Below, one piece after another: positions 44,427-55,388 of a stretch of 64,000 bases of DNA (the stretch's first letter is position 1; each line of letters opens with the position of its first letter). This DNA is from Hevea brasiliensis (lineage: Eukaryota; Streptophyta; Magnoliopsida; Malpighiales; Euphorbiaceae). The notes under the pieces are model-generated. The model was given only the letters and a program-made list of their open reading frames with translations, made no database searches and was not told the DNA's origin. The position numbers and the translations under genes are program-made. The DNA lies in the NCBI RefSeq assembly GCF_030052815.1, contig NC_079510.1, positions 29,341,823 through 29,405,822 on the forward strand, given 5' to 3'.

Positions 44427-47004
44427 TGTAATGCCCTCATATTGGACACTCCTGTACAGTCCCAAGTCAAATTTTGAACGAGAAATTGTGACGCCGCAGT
44501 CCTAAGGACTATTGCAAACCTAGTGAAAAAGAGAAAACCACAGAAAAGAACTGATAAGTAGGTAAAATAATTAGGTCAGAACTCCGGAAGAAATATCGAA
44601 TTACTTGCAAACCGGATCAAACCGACAAGGGGCAAATTAGTCAATTCACCCCTAGAGGTGACTCATGACCTAACTGTCTAATAAAATATGAGAAATGAAA
44701 ATTGTGAGACATAGAATTAAATTGAAGAAGTTAGGGAAAAACAAAAGAAAGAAATGAAAATTTAAAACAATTTATGACATCACCCTATTGACCTAAGCAT
44801 GAGGTCATAATTAATTTCAATTTAATTAATTATTTGACCAAGTCAATTTATGAGCTAAATACACATAAAAATAACAAATTAAAAGAAAAATCACTTTTGG
44901 TCTTCTTCTCCAATGTATGTCGCCACTCTCCTTTCCCATTTCTCTCTCTCAACCTCCATGAAAGCTTAAATTTAAGCTTTCAAAACCCAAAAAGTTCCAT
45001 AAATTCTCCAATTTTCTCACTTAAATATTTCTTTTGCATCTTGGAAAGAAGATTGGGAGAAAGAAATTGAAGAAAGGTGAAGGATTTAAGAAGTTTGAAA
45101 TTCTTCAAGTGAGGTAAGTAATTTAATCTTCTTCTTTAGTAAAAATTTATTGAAATTAAGTTAGCTTTGATGGAATTACATGAAGAAAATTGAAAATTTT
45201 GCATGATTGGGGGGAGGGAGAAATTTCTGTTGGCTTGGCACTTAAGGGGAATTGAAGTGTTCTAATATAATTAAATGTGTAATTATGCTTAAGGGACTAA
45301 GGATAAGTGATTGGTATGTTTAGATTTCATAAAATGTGGCAAATACAAAATTAGGGTTCTTGACCCTTAGGGTTTTGGAGGGAAATTTTTGAGAATTTGG
45401 TAAATTGATGTACTTTGACCTAAGTGAGGTTTAAAATGGTTAAATGGTGAATTTAGAATGTGTTTGAGTGGTGAGAAGTTAAGTCAAATTCGGGTTGGTG
45501 AGGGGTCACCACTTGACAGCCTAACCTAGGTCCCTTTCAGGGACCAAAACTGTAATTCTGCTAACCCAATTGGATATGAAAGTAGACACATAATGCCATA
45601 ATTTTTGTGTAGAAACCATGCCTAGAAAATGACATTAAGATAGTGAACAATTAGGTCAAACCCGGAATTGACACATTGCCATTGTACAAAAATGACCAAA
45701 TGAATGTTTGTTCATTTGGCCATAACTTGGTCTAGGCAGGTTCATATGACCTGATTTTTGCAACATTAGAGAGCTATGATATAGTACTACAACTTTTGTG
45801 AAGAACAGCAACCCAAATTCTGCCCACAACTAAGTCATTGTGCCACCCAAAATTGGTTGCCCAAAACTGCCAGAACCAAAAACCTGCCCAGAATTCTGGG
45901 TAGATACAAATCTGGTCAGTCTTAGGAAAATGGCCATAACTTGAGCTACAAAACTCCAAATGGAATGATTCAAAAAGGAAATTAGAGATAAGACATTAAG
46001 GACCAACTTTGATGAAGGAAAGTTGGTCAAATTTCCACTGTAGGCAGACTAATGAAACAATACAAACAAGTAACCCAAAACTAAAATTTTGAGATTTAAC
46101 CCTAATAAACTTTGAATTGAATTTGGCAATCAATGCCAACAAAAATATGACTCAAAATGTGGCATGTGAGTGCAATTAGAATTAATAGACCTATTTAGTA
46201 GGAAAAAGTCAATATTTTGACTTGAATAATGCAATGAATAGTAACCCCAAAATACAAAATTCAAAGAATACCAATTTAAGCAAAATTAAGGCTACAACTA
46301 AGTAGGCAGGAAATAAATTAATGAATTTACTATGAGATATGGCATTGAAACACTGTAAATTGTGTGTTTCAGTTAAAAAAGAGACTGGAAAGGGATCTTC
46401 AAGGAAAAACCAAAAGGTGGAGTAAATTAGTCAACAAAGAGATTTGTGCACAACTAGTGTTTTTATTGATTATGTTTCTTCATATGTCTTTTGACTAAAT
46501 GATTTCATTTCTTATTGTATTATGTTTATCAATATTGAATTTATCTCAACAATTATTGAAATGTATTATGGTATGAATGAGTTTAGTTTTGGAAAATGAA
46601 ATTAGTTATGATTTCATTTTGTCATGAATTGAATAAAGTTAGCTTTAGAAAAATTTTGATTGAAATGTACTTGACATGGGAAATGGATAAAATTTGTTTT
46701 GAATTGTAATGAGCATAAAATTATGGGATATTGAAATTGACATTGAATTAAATTGTGTTATGATTTATGCTCACAAAAAGGACAAAGAGATTTATGATAT
46801 TATTTTATATCTCACTATAGATGCTTGACTAGGTTATTACCCGTCTCTCTCATTTGTTGAGGAGACAATGGAGTTAGCTTTGTTTTGTTTTGAATACCAT
46901 GGTATGTGCACAGGCTTAGATTCTCCTCTTATTAGAGGTTAGATCTAAGTTTTTCGTTGGCCCTTTCGGAAGTTTCATTATTGTGTTGTGTACTGTGCAC
47001 GATG

Positions 47005-47076
47005 ATTCGACCTCCCCGACCATAGGGAGTTAGAATCCCGATTCGACCTCCCCGACCATAGGGAGTTAGAATCGCC
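47005..47076 (+). repeat. 36-bp tandem duplication in solo LTR
   Basis: ATTCGACCTCCCCGACCATA-type unit twice (47005-47040, 47041-47076), nearly identical, so recent. Located about 330 bp before the hairpin at 47410. Confidence 0.95.
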
Positions 47077-47409
47077 CCGAAGATGGCCCTTTCGGATTAG
47101 TCTTGCAGAGTTAGTGAGATAAAGAACGGTTTTTAATAGTAAAGAATTATTATTTCAATTAGGATTTATGTATATTTGATTTTATTGAAATTAATATTTA
47201 TTTTCATAAATTGCTGGAATTACTTTAAATGTTCAGTTGTGATTGATAAATTGAATTTCTTGATCAAGGTCACTTTAACAAATGATTTATAGTATTGGCA
47301 ATGAAGATTTTGACTTTTGAAATTTTGTTGAATTTCGAGATTTCCAAATTAATTGTTATAATTTTGTCAATGTATATTATATTACATTTTAAATTATAGT
47401 TGTGCACCA

Positions 47410-47426
47410 CTGAGTTCACCACTCAG
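47410..47426 (+). promoter_or_regulatory. conserved LTR hairpin
   Basis: CTGAGT, loop TCACC, ACTCAG: a 6-bp stem in the same context (GTGCACCA before, GATAGC after) as the other copies. Confidence 0.72.
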
Positions 47427-48148
47427 CGATAGCTTTGCATGCTGTCGCAGTTGAAAAAAAGTATAAAGCAGTTGAGTAAGCTTCCTTGAAGACACATTGG
47501 ATCTAGCTCCGGGTATATCATAAGTATACCCTTGTACATAAATTTTGATATATGCATGTAATTATATGTATGTAAATTATTTGAGCAGTTGTACAAGAAC
47601 TTTTGCAATATTATTTTAATGTATAATTGAAATGAAAATTATTTGTAATATTAATTTTACTACTTTAATGAATGTACTATTTAATTTCTTCTTGAATTTG
47701 AATTTATGTATGGTTTCATTTATGATGAGTTTGGGTTGAAAATGAATTGAGATAATTGATCTAAATGATTTATATATTTTTGAGATTGAATTGTGTTGAA
47801 AAATAATTTGAAATGGTGTTATGGTTGAGCAAAAATATTGGAAGTGTGTTTCTTTGTAGGTTTTGAAGAACTGTTTTCTCAAAATACAGCCGGGACTCTG
47901 CCGGAATTTTTGTAAAAATTGCAGAAATTTTAGTTACCAAAAAATTTGATTTGTGATTTAGTGCTAATTAAAGGTTTTTAATATTTGTGTAAAATTTACC
48001 ACCAGGAAAAAAAAATGAATGAACAAAAATTATTTCAAAATCTCTTGTAGTATATCTAATGGGTTACCGGTAGGTGAAATACGGTAATTCATTAGGTATA
48101 CTACGGGATAATGTTATGCCTTACGGAAGAGTAGGGTGTGACACAATG

Positions 48149-49669
48149 TGCGTAAATTTTATTTTTATTTTAGTTGATGAAAATTTTATTTTTATTCTAG
48201 TGGGTAGAAAAGTTAATTTTCATAGATGCAAAATTTATCTTAATGGTGGAAATTTGTATTTATTTTTAATAGATGGAAGATAGAAAATTTCTTTACTTTT
48301 AGTGGATTAAAAAATTATTAAAATAGTTTATTATTTTTTATTTGTTCTATAACTTTCTCAAAAAGAAAATAAAAAAATCATTATTGAAAATTAAAAAAAA
48401 AATAGTTTTACTTAGATGTTTATATTTTATTGTGTATTTTAATGTTATTTTCATCTCGTTACAAAAATGTTATGCCTTTTCAAAATAATTTATCACACAC
48501 ACATATATACAGTAGAGTTGGAAGCATGGCTCCCACTTGTCTTCTTCCGTCTCTCCCTGCTGTTGCCTATTAGATGGCAGAATAGTTGATATTCACTATT
48601 GCTAAAAGCCTAAAACCATATTAGCTAAGAAGCTTAGTTCCTATCAATATAGTGGTGACCATTGAATAAGTTTTTCCAATTTGAATTGAGTTAAAGGCAT
48701 GGAATATATTTGTATCATCAGTTTTTTTAAATAAAATATTTTCTAGAGTAGTACCATGAACAACATAAAAGAACACATAAAAGAACAATGTCTTATACAT
48801 TGGCAAATTCCATTTTATGAAATGCATAGCCCAATCATTAATGTGGACTTGCATCCCTGCTCAATGAATGAGTCTTGCAGTTAGGCTCCCTTCTACCTTC
48901 GCACTCAATGGCCAATTCTCCGTGTGACTCGAGGAAACCTTTGCTCACCTCTATTATTCTTTAGGAGGCCTACTCTTCATAAAAACTATCTACTTAAGAC
49001 TATCCCTTAGCTCATAGGTCTTGACTTAAGGTTAGAATTCTAGCTTTTTCAGAATGGTATTTCATTGATGGCTCAAAACCACCTCCCCCCTCCACTCCCT
49101 CTTCTCTTAGAAGGAGGCCTTCTTCGCCTTTCACCTAAGCTGCACAGGAAAGGGAGAGGCAATACTTCTTTGGTATTTTTATTTGACACAGTTTCACACC
49201 CAAAAAGAACGTAGTTGTGTATAAGTTAAACTTGTTGACGTAAGTCTTCTTTCTAGATGGTGAAGTAAGACCAAGCTCATAAGTATATTATCCTAGGTCA
49301 TAACAAATTGATAGGATCTTTTTTTACGTCCCCATGTTCCTCTTGCATAGCAACACGGGGAGCAAAAAAAAGAGAGGAATTGGTTTCTCTTGCTTTTGGC
49401 ATCACAGGCCTGCATGTACTCAGAAGAGTGATTCTTCACAGCAAGTTGAGACAACATGAAACAATTTCATTTTAACCAGAAAATTACCAACTTCCTATAG
49501 AATTTTGAAGAAATTTAGATAAAATAAGTTCTTTGAAACTAAAAAAGTGAGGGGGGAATGAAAAATATAATGAAATTAAAAAAAGTAAAGACACAACCGC
49601 AGTGTATATTATGAGAATTACATATTTCCGCAAATATGTGCACAAAATTTCTTTATCGTAACAAAATAC
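48149..49669. other. unassigned region
   Basis: 48149-48500 is AT-rich with GATGGAAA/TTTTATTTTA words. 48500-49400 is less AT-rich, with short C-rich stretches such as ACCACCTCCCCCCTCC and GGAGGCCTTCTTCG. The 77-aa minus frame at 48621-48854 shows no domain. No LTR ends or target duplications found. See findings for a possible organelle origin of part of it. Confidence 0.5.
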
Positions 49670-50293
49670 CTATACTCGCTTATCATGGATATCCAAGAAA
49701 GTTAAAACCTCACTTTTTGGCTTATCCAATTGGTAAAGCCCCTCGCATCTCTTATTAAGGATATTAACCCAAACTTTATTAGGCTCAGCGGTACAAAGAG
49801 GAAGATTCTCAGCAGGAATTGATGGCTTTTCCACATAATGAATTTCTTGTATTGGGCAAACCAAAAGCACGGGCATAGTTGCATGATCTTCCATCTGTAA
49901 AAAATTTTGATCGTCCGAAAGTGATATTTGAAGCAAAGAAAAGGTTGAATTCTCAGAATCTTGGTCTTCTTTATCCCATTTAGAACATTCAAGAGGCTGC
50001 AAGATTGGTGGGTATTCTTGTTGAACATTGCCATTAACAACTGTTGATGGCCAATCTTGTTGAACAGTATCATCAATGGCAGAAACATTTTCTTGGATTT
50101 CTTGCAATTCTTCCTTATTTTCATCATCACCTTCTTCATCTAGAATGTCATTTATGATACTCACCATAAATGGTGCCTTATCACAATTATGGCTAGAGGT
50201 AAATTGCTCATCACACCACAAGCACAAGCCCTTACACCTTCTATCATTCAATTCTGATAAGTTCTTTGTAACTGAGAAAGGAACATAATCCAT
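49670..50293 (-). CDS. intact 207-aa gag-derived ORF of an LTR element
   Basis: ATG at 50293, stop at 49670, no interruption. Residues about 10-40 (NLSELNDRRCKGLCLWCDEQ, then FTSSHNC) match the stretch just before and including the single zinc knuckle of plant Ty3/gypsy Gag (ERR-KGLC--CDEKF--GH-C). An acidic run, DEEGDDENKEELQEIQEN, follows, as at gag-protease junctions. The remaining 140 residues resemble nothing I know; no protease motif is visible and no capsid precedes. About 300 bp upstream on the same strand lie a primer-binding site and an LTR with a TATA box, so it looks like the sole ORF of a small non-autonomous element. A domesticated host gene is a weaker alternative. An overlapping 145-aa frame is a shadow. 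Confidence 0.6.
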   Translation of the reverse strand: MDYVPFSVTKNLSELNDRRCKGLCLWCDEQFTSSHNCDKAPFMVSIINDILDEEGDDENKEELQEIQENVSAIDDTVQQDWPSTVVNGNVQQEYPPILQPLECSKWDKEDQDSENSTFSLLQISLSDDQNFLQMEDHATMPVLLVCPIQEIHYVEKPSIPAENLPLCTAEPNKVWVNILNKRCEGLYQLDKPKSEVLTFLDIHDKRV

Positions 50294-50593
50294 GGCAGAA
50301 ATTTGGTGTAATCAAATGGGTGAAATGTAGAGATAGAATGAGAAAAATGTAGATGAATCTTAATGGATGGGTTTCGTAAGCAAGAAAAGGAGAGAACAGA
50401 AAAATTTTAAGAACAGGGGAGAGGGCTAGGTTCAGGAATGGAAGAGGAAGAAAATACAGAGGAAAGAATCAATAGAATGATAGAGTTACAGTTTTGGAAA
50501 AGAAAGAATTAGGGAGAGAGGGAGGAAGAACTGAGAGAGAGAAAAGAAAGTCTCGAGATATTATTCCATCGTTTGCCATAGCCGAGGATCTGA

Positions 50594-50606
50594 AGCTCTG
50601 ATACCA
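50594..50606 (-). promoter_or_regulatory. primer-binding site (initiator tRNA-Met)
   Basis: Minus strand TGGTATCAGAGCT, an exact match to the usual plant initiator tRNA-Met primer site, one base after a CA dinucleotide that ends the LTR at 50608. Confidence 0.82.
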
Positions 50607-50607
50607 T

Positions 50608-50924
50608 TGATGCAAACTAAAACAGAATTGAACTAGAAAGGAAAGAAAACACAGAAGAGTTACAGGAAGAGAAGAGATTTGCAGAGAAGAATGCAAGAAT
50701 TCATTCATAACAGCTCGCTTTACAAGTCTCTAAGAGTTCCTTTATACATCAGTTTAGAATAACTGCCCTAAAGCTTAACAACCAACACCAATCAACATTA
50801 GACACGCATCACTTACCGAGAGAGAAGATTGAAGAGAATGGAAAACAAAGTTGCGGACTGGACTCGAGAGAACAACAATACCTGTGCTTCGATGCTATTG
50901 CTTCCTATACTTCAACGCAACAGC
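50608..50924 (-). repeat. 5' LTR of the element carrying the 207-aa ORF
   Basis: Minus strand sequence upstream of the PBS with a TATA box (TGTATAAAGGAAC at 50740-50750). The start is unsure; TGTTGCGTTG at 50924 is a candidate. A pyrimidine-rich leader follows the PBS. No second LTR found to the left of 49670. Confidence 0.6.
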
Positions 50925-53373
50925 TAACGGAGAGCAAAACACTAGAACTAGCAGGCGTGAAAAAGTAAGAAAGAGAAGTAAACACATGCCAGATTTTCAA
51001 AATGAAGAATTGGAAAACTAAGTTTTTAAATTTTTTAAAATTTAACTGAAATTTGAAAAACAGTTTTAAGTTAATTTTTATTATTTTTTTTATAATAAAA
51101 GATTTATTGTGCAATTATTTTCTAAAGGAAAAATAATGATTTTCTATAATTAAAATTATATTATAACTTTTTAATAACTAAAATTGAATGAAAATTTTTA
51201 AAAAATATTATTGATAAAAATTAATCATATTATTATAAAATAAATATTTAAGATTTTAAAAGTATAAATGATTTATTTTTAATTATGAAAGATATGAATT
51301 TTTTTATTAAATTTTTTTAGTCATAACATTGTTTTCTTATTATTAATAAGAGAACACTTTTTACATTTTTCTCTAGAAAATAAAAATTAAAATTCTTTAA
51401 AAAAATGTAAAATAACAAACAGAAAATAATTTTTCACAGATAAACAAGCCTTGCGCGTTTAAATGAACATAAAGGGGCGACAATGGAGAGGGAGGGGCCT
51501 TAAGGGTGATGCGACGGCAAGCCAGAGGCAAAAGTGTCTGCTGACGAGTTCAGGAGGTAGGCAAAAGCAGGGCCATCATTGGTGGCATGCTGAAGGAGCA
51601 CTCTCTAGAGAAATGAGAAGCAGAGAAGTGATAAGAGTGAGGGGGGATTGGGTATGGAAATAGTTAGGAATATAGACACCCTACGTACTGAATACGACTT
51701 TAAATGGAAAATCAATTCATTTTTTTTTTTTTTCTGAAAATCAAATCAAATTAAATAGGTTAAATTTTTTAAAATTAAAAATTAAACTAATTTATCCAAA
51801 AAAAAATTAAATTTTTAATTTGAATCGATTCAATATATTTTTTTAATTAAATTCTTCTCATCCTTAGCTATACTTTGTATGTATGAATGAATTTGACTTA
51901 TTGCTAAAAGGAAGATATATTAGTTATAGAAGTCATGTGCATTAGTGAACTACTTCTGTTAGGGCTTGGTTAATATTATTGTTGAAATTATTGTTAAAAA
52001 AAATTATTTTTTTAAATATATTAGTTATAAAATATTAAGAAATAATTTAAAATTAAATTTAATAAATTTTAATTATAAAAATATTAAAATAATAAAATAA
52101 TTTTTTTTAAATTATTTTTTTTAATAATATTTAAAATAATACTTTTATTCAGAATAAAAATTTTGACCTCCAAAATTCAATTTAAGAGGTTACAATATAA
52201 TATTTTCAAGACTCCACCACATGCGTCATTCTACTCTCAAACACCCTTTTTTCTTTAGTTCATTTTATTTATTTTATTTATTTTTTATTTTTTTTAACAA
52301 AAAAAGCTTTTAAGTTTAGTAGAAATAATGGCATTGTTTCATCAATTTTTCTAATTTTTTTTAATTATTTTCCCTTTTTACATAAAAATGTCAATCATCT
52401 CATCTAATAAGAGAGATTAAACTATAATAATTTCATTATTTTTTTAATTTTTAAATTATTTATATTTTTTCACAAAATTATAAGCCCATCCATCAATTAA
52501 TATAATAAGTCATAATAAAATTTATCGACTGATAAGTGATATCTTAATCTTTTTTTTCTTTATTGAATTAAAAGCATATAGAAATTTTGTATACAATTTA
52601 AAACTCTAAATACTTCAATTTTGGTATTGACGTAATTACTGCTATATGATTTTTACAGTTTTTTTTAATATCAAGTTATTTGAATTATAAGAGTTTTTTT
52701 TATCTAATATATGAAATTATCATAAAACAATATTTTTTTTTGCTTTCTAGATTTGTTTTGATAATTTTTTTTTCAATTTTAGTTATCGGACTCTCATTGT
52801 TGGATTTATTTAATATTTATATAAAAAATTATTGTTTAAATATTTTAATAAAAAATTAAACAATATAAAAGAGATCATTAATTTTGTTATGAAACAAACT
52901 TTATCAATTCTATCATAAATAGATATTCAAGTAATAAGAATTTAAAAATTAAAATATATCTTAATTCAAATAAAATTAAAAATAAAAATTATCATCACTT
53001 ATTATTTTTTGTTGCGAACTTTTTTTTTTTTGCTATGCGCAACTTAGTTAGCTATTGCAGTCCTGATCTTTTTGTCTTTTTTTTTAATTTAAATTATTAA
53101 TACCGGCTAAATAAATATTTTGTCTTAATAAATTAAAAAAGAAAAAAAATGTATATTTTATATTTTTATTATCAAAATAATATAATAGAGATATAATATA
53201 AATAATCAGACTTATGATATGATAATTAGAATTATCTAAATATGATAATCAGACTTATGAAAATATATTTTATTAATAATTTATATAAGATATAATGGTT
53301 TAAAAAATAATAATATAAGGCCGCTATAAAGATAAAAAGAAAAATCATTCCGATTCTTTAAAAAGAAATATGT
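50925..53373. other. very AT-rich spacer
   Basis: Mostly A/T homopolymer-rich sequence. The 66-aa frame at 51463-51663 is G/A-rich and shows no domain. GC-poor throughout 51680-53300. No element boundaries seen. Confidence 0.6.
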
Positions 53374-53620
53374 AAGTGGGAAAAAAAATTCAAATTTGAT
53401 CAATGTTTTATCTGTAGCAAGAAGAGGCATTTTTTTAAGGAATGTCCTCAAAATCTCAAGAAGATGGCAAACTTGATACAACATATTCTTTGCATTTGTA
53501 AGAAATTTTTTCTAGCCATCATTATTTTTAATTATTTTTTTTTAAATTATTTCTCCATAAAGATGGTGGGGAGAACAATTCAAGGAAATTCCAAATCAAT
53601 GATCATTAGTTCTTTCCATC
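53374..53620 (+). pseudogene. CCHC zinc-knuckle remnant (retroelement or pararetrovirus gag/coat type)
   Basis: Plus frame KWEKKFKFDQ, then CFICSKKRHFFKEC (C-x2-C-x4-H-x4-C, all four ligands present), then PQNLKKM and a hydrophobic tail to a TGA at about 53620. The stretch before it (53300-53373) is lysine-rich across frames. A single knuckle in a lysine-rich context occurs in copia Gag and in the coat proteins of Caulimoviridae; the PQ-KK spacing leans to the latter, but the piece is too short to decide. It lies in AT-rich DNA with no other domain nearby. Inactive fragment. Confidence 0.5.
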
Positions 53621-53899
53621 GTTGAGAAAATTGTAAAGATAAGAGCAAGTTTATATATTTGTATAAAATGAAAGTTTAAATTTTTAATGTAAAAATTATA
53701 ACTAAATCAAATTGTTAAAATAATTAAATGGAAAAAAAAATGCATTTTGTTATTTAAACCGAATACCTATAAACTTGTGTGACTTCAAAAGTATATTGGT
53801 GAAAAATTTTAAATATGCACTAGTTGTTTTTTATTTCTTTAGAAATTTTTTAAACTCTGAAAGTTCTAAGAAATGAAGTAATAATTAATTAATGTCAAG

Positions 53900-54361
53900 G
53901 GTTCCATGGTGTAGTGGTTTTTTTTTTTTTTTTCTTTTAAAGGCAGACAGACGCACATACACGGCTTAGTGACAGGACACACTCCTTGGTGAAATTTACC
54001 AAGACATGTTAACCCATATAAATCACACACACACACTATCTACAATCAATGTGGGAGCCCGAAAGACCAGCCCTCAGCGCGGGGGACCACGTTTACATGA
54101 CTCAGGTGTGAGGGGACTCCCACACACACGCCAGCTCTCCCTCTCAGGAACTTTAATTTTTTTCTTTCAAAGGCAGACAGATGCACACACACGGCTCAGT
54201 GACAGGATACACCCCTTAGTAAAACTATGGCAATTTTATTAAGATATGCTAACCCATATAAGCCACACACACACGCTATTCACGCACACACACGACTCAT
54301 AGTGTAGTGGTTAGCACTCTAGACTTTGAATCCAGCGACTTGGGTTCCACTCCTGATGGCC
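53900..54361 (+). pseudogene. tRNA-Gln (TTG) pseudogene split by an insertion
   Basis: 53900-53919 is the 5' end of a plant tRNA-Gln (GGTTCCATGGTGTAGTGGTT: acceptor and D-arm with box A). The rest (54313-54361) continues AGCACTCTAGACTTTGAATC with anticodon TTG at 54326-54328, an anticodon arm and a degraded T-arm and acceptor. A 378-bp insert lies between, flanked by 15-bp copies of CATGGTGTAGTGGTT (right copy CATAG). The anticodon stem has one mismatch and the 3' acceptor no longer pairs. Confidence 0.82.
53920..54297 (-). mobile_element. retroposon-like insert with terminal direct repeats
   Basis: Begins with a T run (53918-53933; a poly(A) tail if read on minus) right after the left 15-bp target copy. 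Two direct copies of an AGGCAGACAGACGCACATAC-type segment (53941-54036 and 54171-54276, 230 bp apart) surround a G/C-rich middle (54049-54124) whose ends are inverted (GTGGGAG/CTCCCAC). The tail plus long target duplication suggest LINE-mediated retroposition, while the direct repeats recall a very small LTR element. Family unknown. Confidence 0.55.
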
Positions 54362-55054
54362 TACTCAATTGATTTAATTGTTTGAAAATTTTTAATATAA
54401 ATTTTTTATCCTTAACTTTTAAAACGTAGTTAATTGGTTTAAAAATTATTAATTTAAATTTTTAACCTTAATTTTAAAATTATTTAATAATTTTAATCTT
54501 ATGCTCCTCTGTTTATTTTTCTGAAAATGTAATGAAAACATTAAAAAATAAACCATCTTCCTTTTTTTTCTTTTTTTTTTATAAGCTTGTGCTCATTCTA
54601 TTACTAGAATTAAAATATTTCAAATTCCAATTTAATTGTAGGTACCATATTTTGGTCGGTCAATAAATTCCATATTTTAGCCGGTCAATAAATTCATTAT
54701 TTGGTAAAAGTGACAATTCTAGTTTAATTAATATGCAAATTGGTTTACATCTGTTGAAGTTTTAATGTTCACCAGTTTCATGTAGTCAGTTTCTAAGTCA
54801 GGATCCGATCCCAACATTATCCAATCTCAATAAAGGTTACAATTCTATTGTAGTCCGATCTGGGGATTGTCCGAACTCAATAATACTGGTTTTAAGTTTC
54901 ATTAAGCTTAATCCTATATACTTGTTCGAGTTTCTCGGAAGTTTGAGTGCTAATTATCAGATCTCCAAGCTCATTTTAATTTTAATTGATTTCCTGCAAA
55001 TAACCCGATCTCAATAATTATTTTTATTTTGTTCTCTAATCTGGTCCTTCAACC
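54362..55054. other. AT-rich DNA with LTR-like CCGATCT words
   Basis: 54362-54640 is AT-rich. A 25-bp duplication (CCATATTTTGGTCGGTCAAT) is at 54645-54694. 54800-55050 has TCCGATCTGGGGATTGTCCG and similar words, like 7100-7500; the Cassandra element is inserted in this stretch. No ORF. Confidence 0.5.
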
Positions 55055-55220
55055 ATCCATGTAACATCCTGTGCAACAAAGAGAAATAATCTACGGCTAG
55101 AGGCGGAGCCTCACTTGAGACCTTGACCAAATGGGGAGTAGGAATAAACCGAATCATACATTGAAATAGGGGAAACTAATCACTAGAAGCTCCTTTTGGT
55201 GGAATGGCCTGGAGAGTTGG

Positions 55221-55290
55221 AAGAACTCCGGGGCTAAGCGTGCTCGCTTGAGAGAAATCTTAGGATGGGTGACCTTTTGAGAAGTTCTCC
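55221..55290 (+). ncRNA. 5S rRNA-like segment in Cassandra LTR 1
   Basis: AGAACTCCGGGGCTAAGCGT, then GAGAGAAATCTTAGGATGGG and TGACC follow the 5S rRNA internal promoter (box A, intermediate element, box C). Known in Cassandra LTRs, where RNA polymerase III may transcribe it. Matching segment in LTR 2 at 55583-55652. Confidence 0.9.
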
Positions 55291-55375
55291 ATTCCACCTA
55301 TGATAAAACCATGAGGTTTAAGATGGGGTGAGCCAAAGCAGACAAGTCTTCTAGTGTGGAGTCGGGCGTTACAGA

Positions 55376-55388
55376 TGGTATCAAAGCC
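55376..55388 (+). promoter_or_regulatory. Cassandra primer-binding site
   Basis: TGGTATCAAAGCC, two bases after LTR 1: initiator tRNA-Met complement, the primer expected for this family. Confidence 0.9.

Larger units (their letters stand above)
44427..48143 (+). repeat. solo LTR, 3.7 kb, chromovirus-type (TSD caatg)
   Basis: Starts TGTAATGCCCTC and ends AGGGTGTGACA, flanked by caatg (44422-44426, 48144-48148). Same layout as 11698-15513 and 59723-63271, including the hairpin block and a GCTTTGCATGCTGTCGCAG stretch. The start region lacks the GATGGGTGACC motif found in the others. No ORF of note. Confidence 0.93.

Noticed and set aside
44427..48143. Possible complete retrotransposon because of 3.7-kb length
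   Set aside because: One TG...CA pair with TSD, no inner LTR pair and no gag/pol; it aligns in layout with single LTRs.
50076..50288. Plus-strand ORF over the gag-derived gene, and the 145-aa minus frame at 49702-50139
   Set aside because: Both overlap the 207-aa ORF, lack any motif and are best read as frame shadows.
51463..51663. 66-aa ORF as a small gene
   Set aside because: G/A-rich sequence with arginine/glycine bias and no motif; length expected by chance.
54298..54361. Functional tRNA-Gln gene
   Set aside because: The 5' acceptor end is replaced by insert sequence, the T-arm and 3' acceptor are degraded and the anticodon stem has a mismatch.
55221..55290. Stand-alone 5S rRNA gene
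   Set aside because: Only an internal part of 5S is present, in both LTRs of a Cassandra element with TSD.
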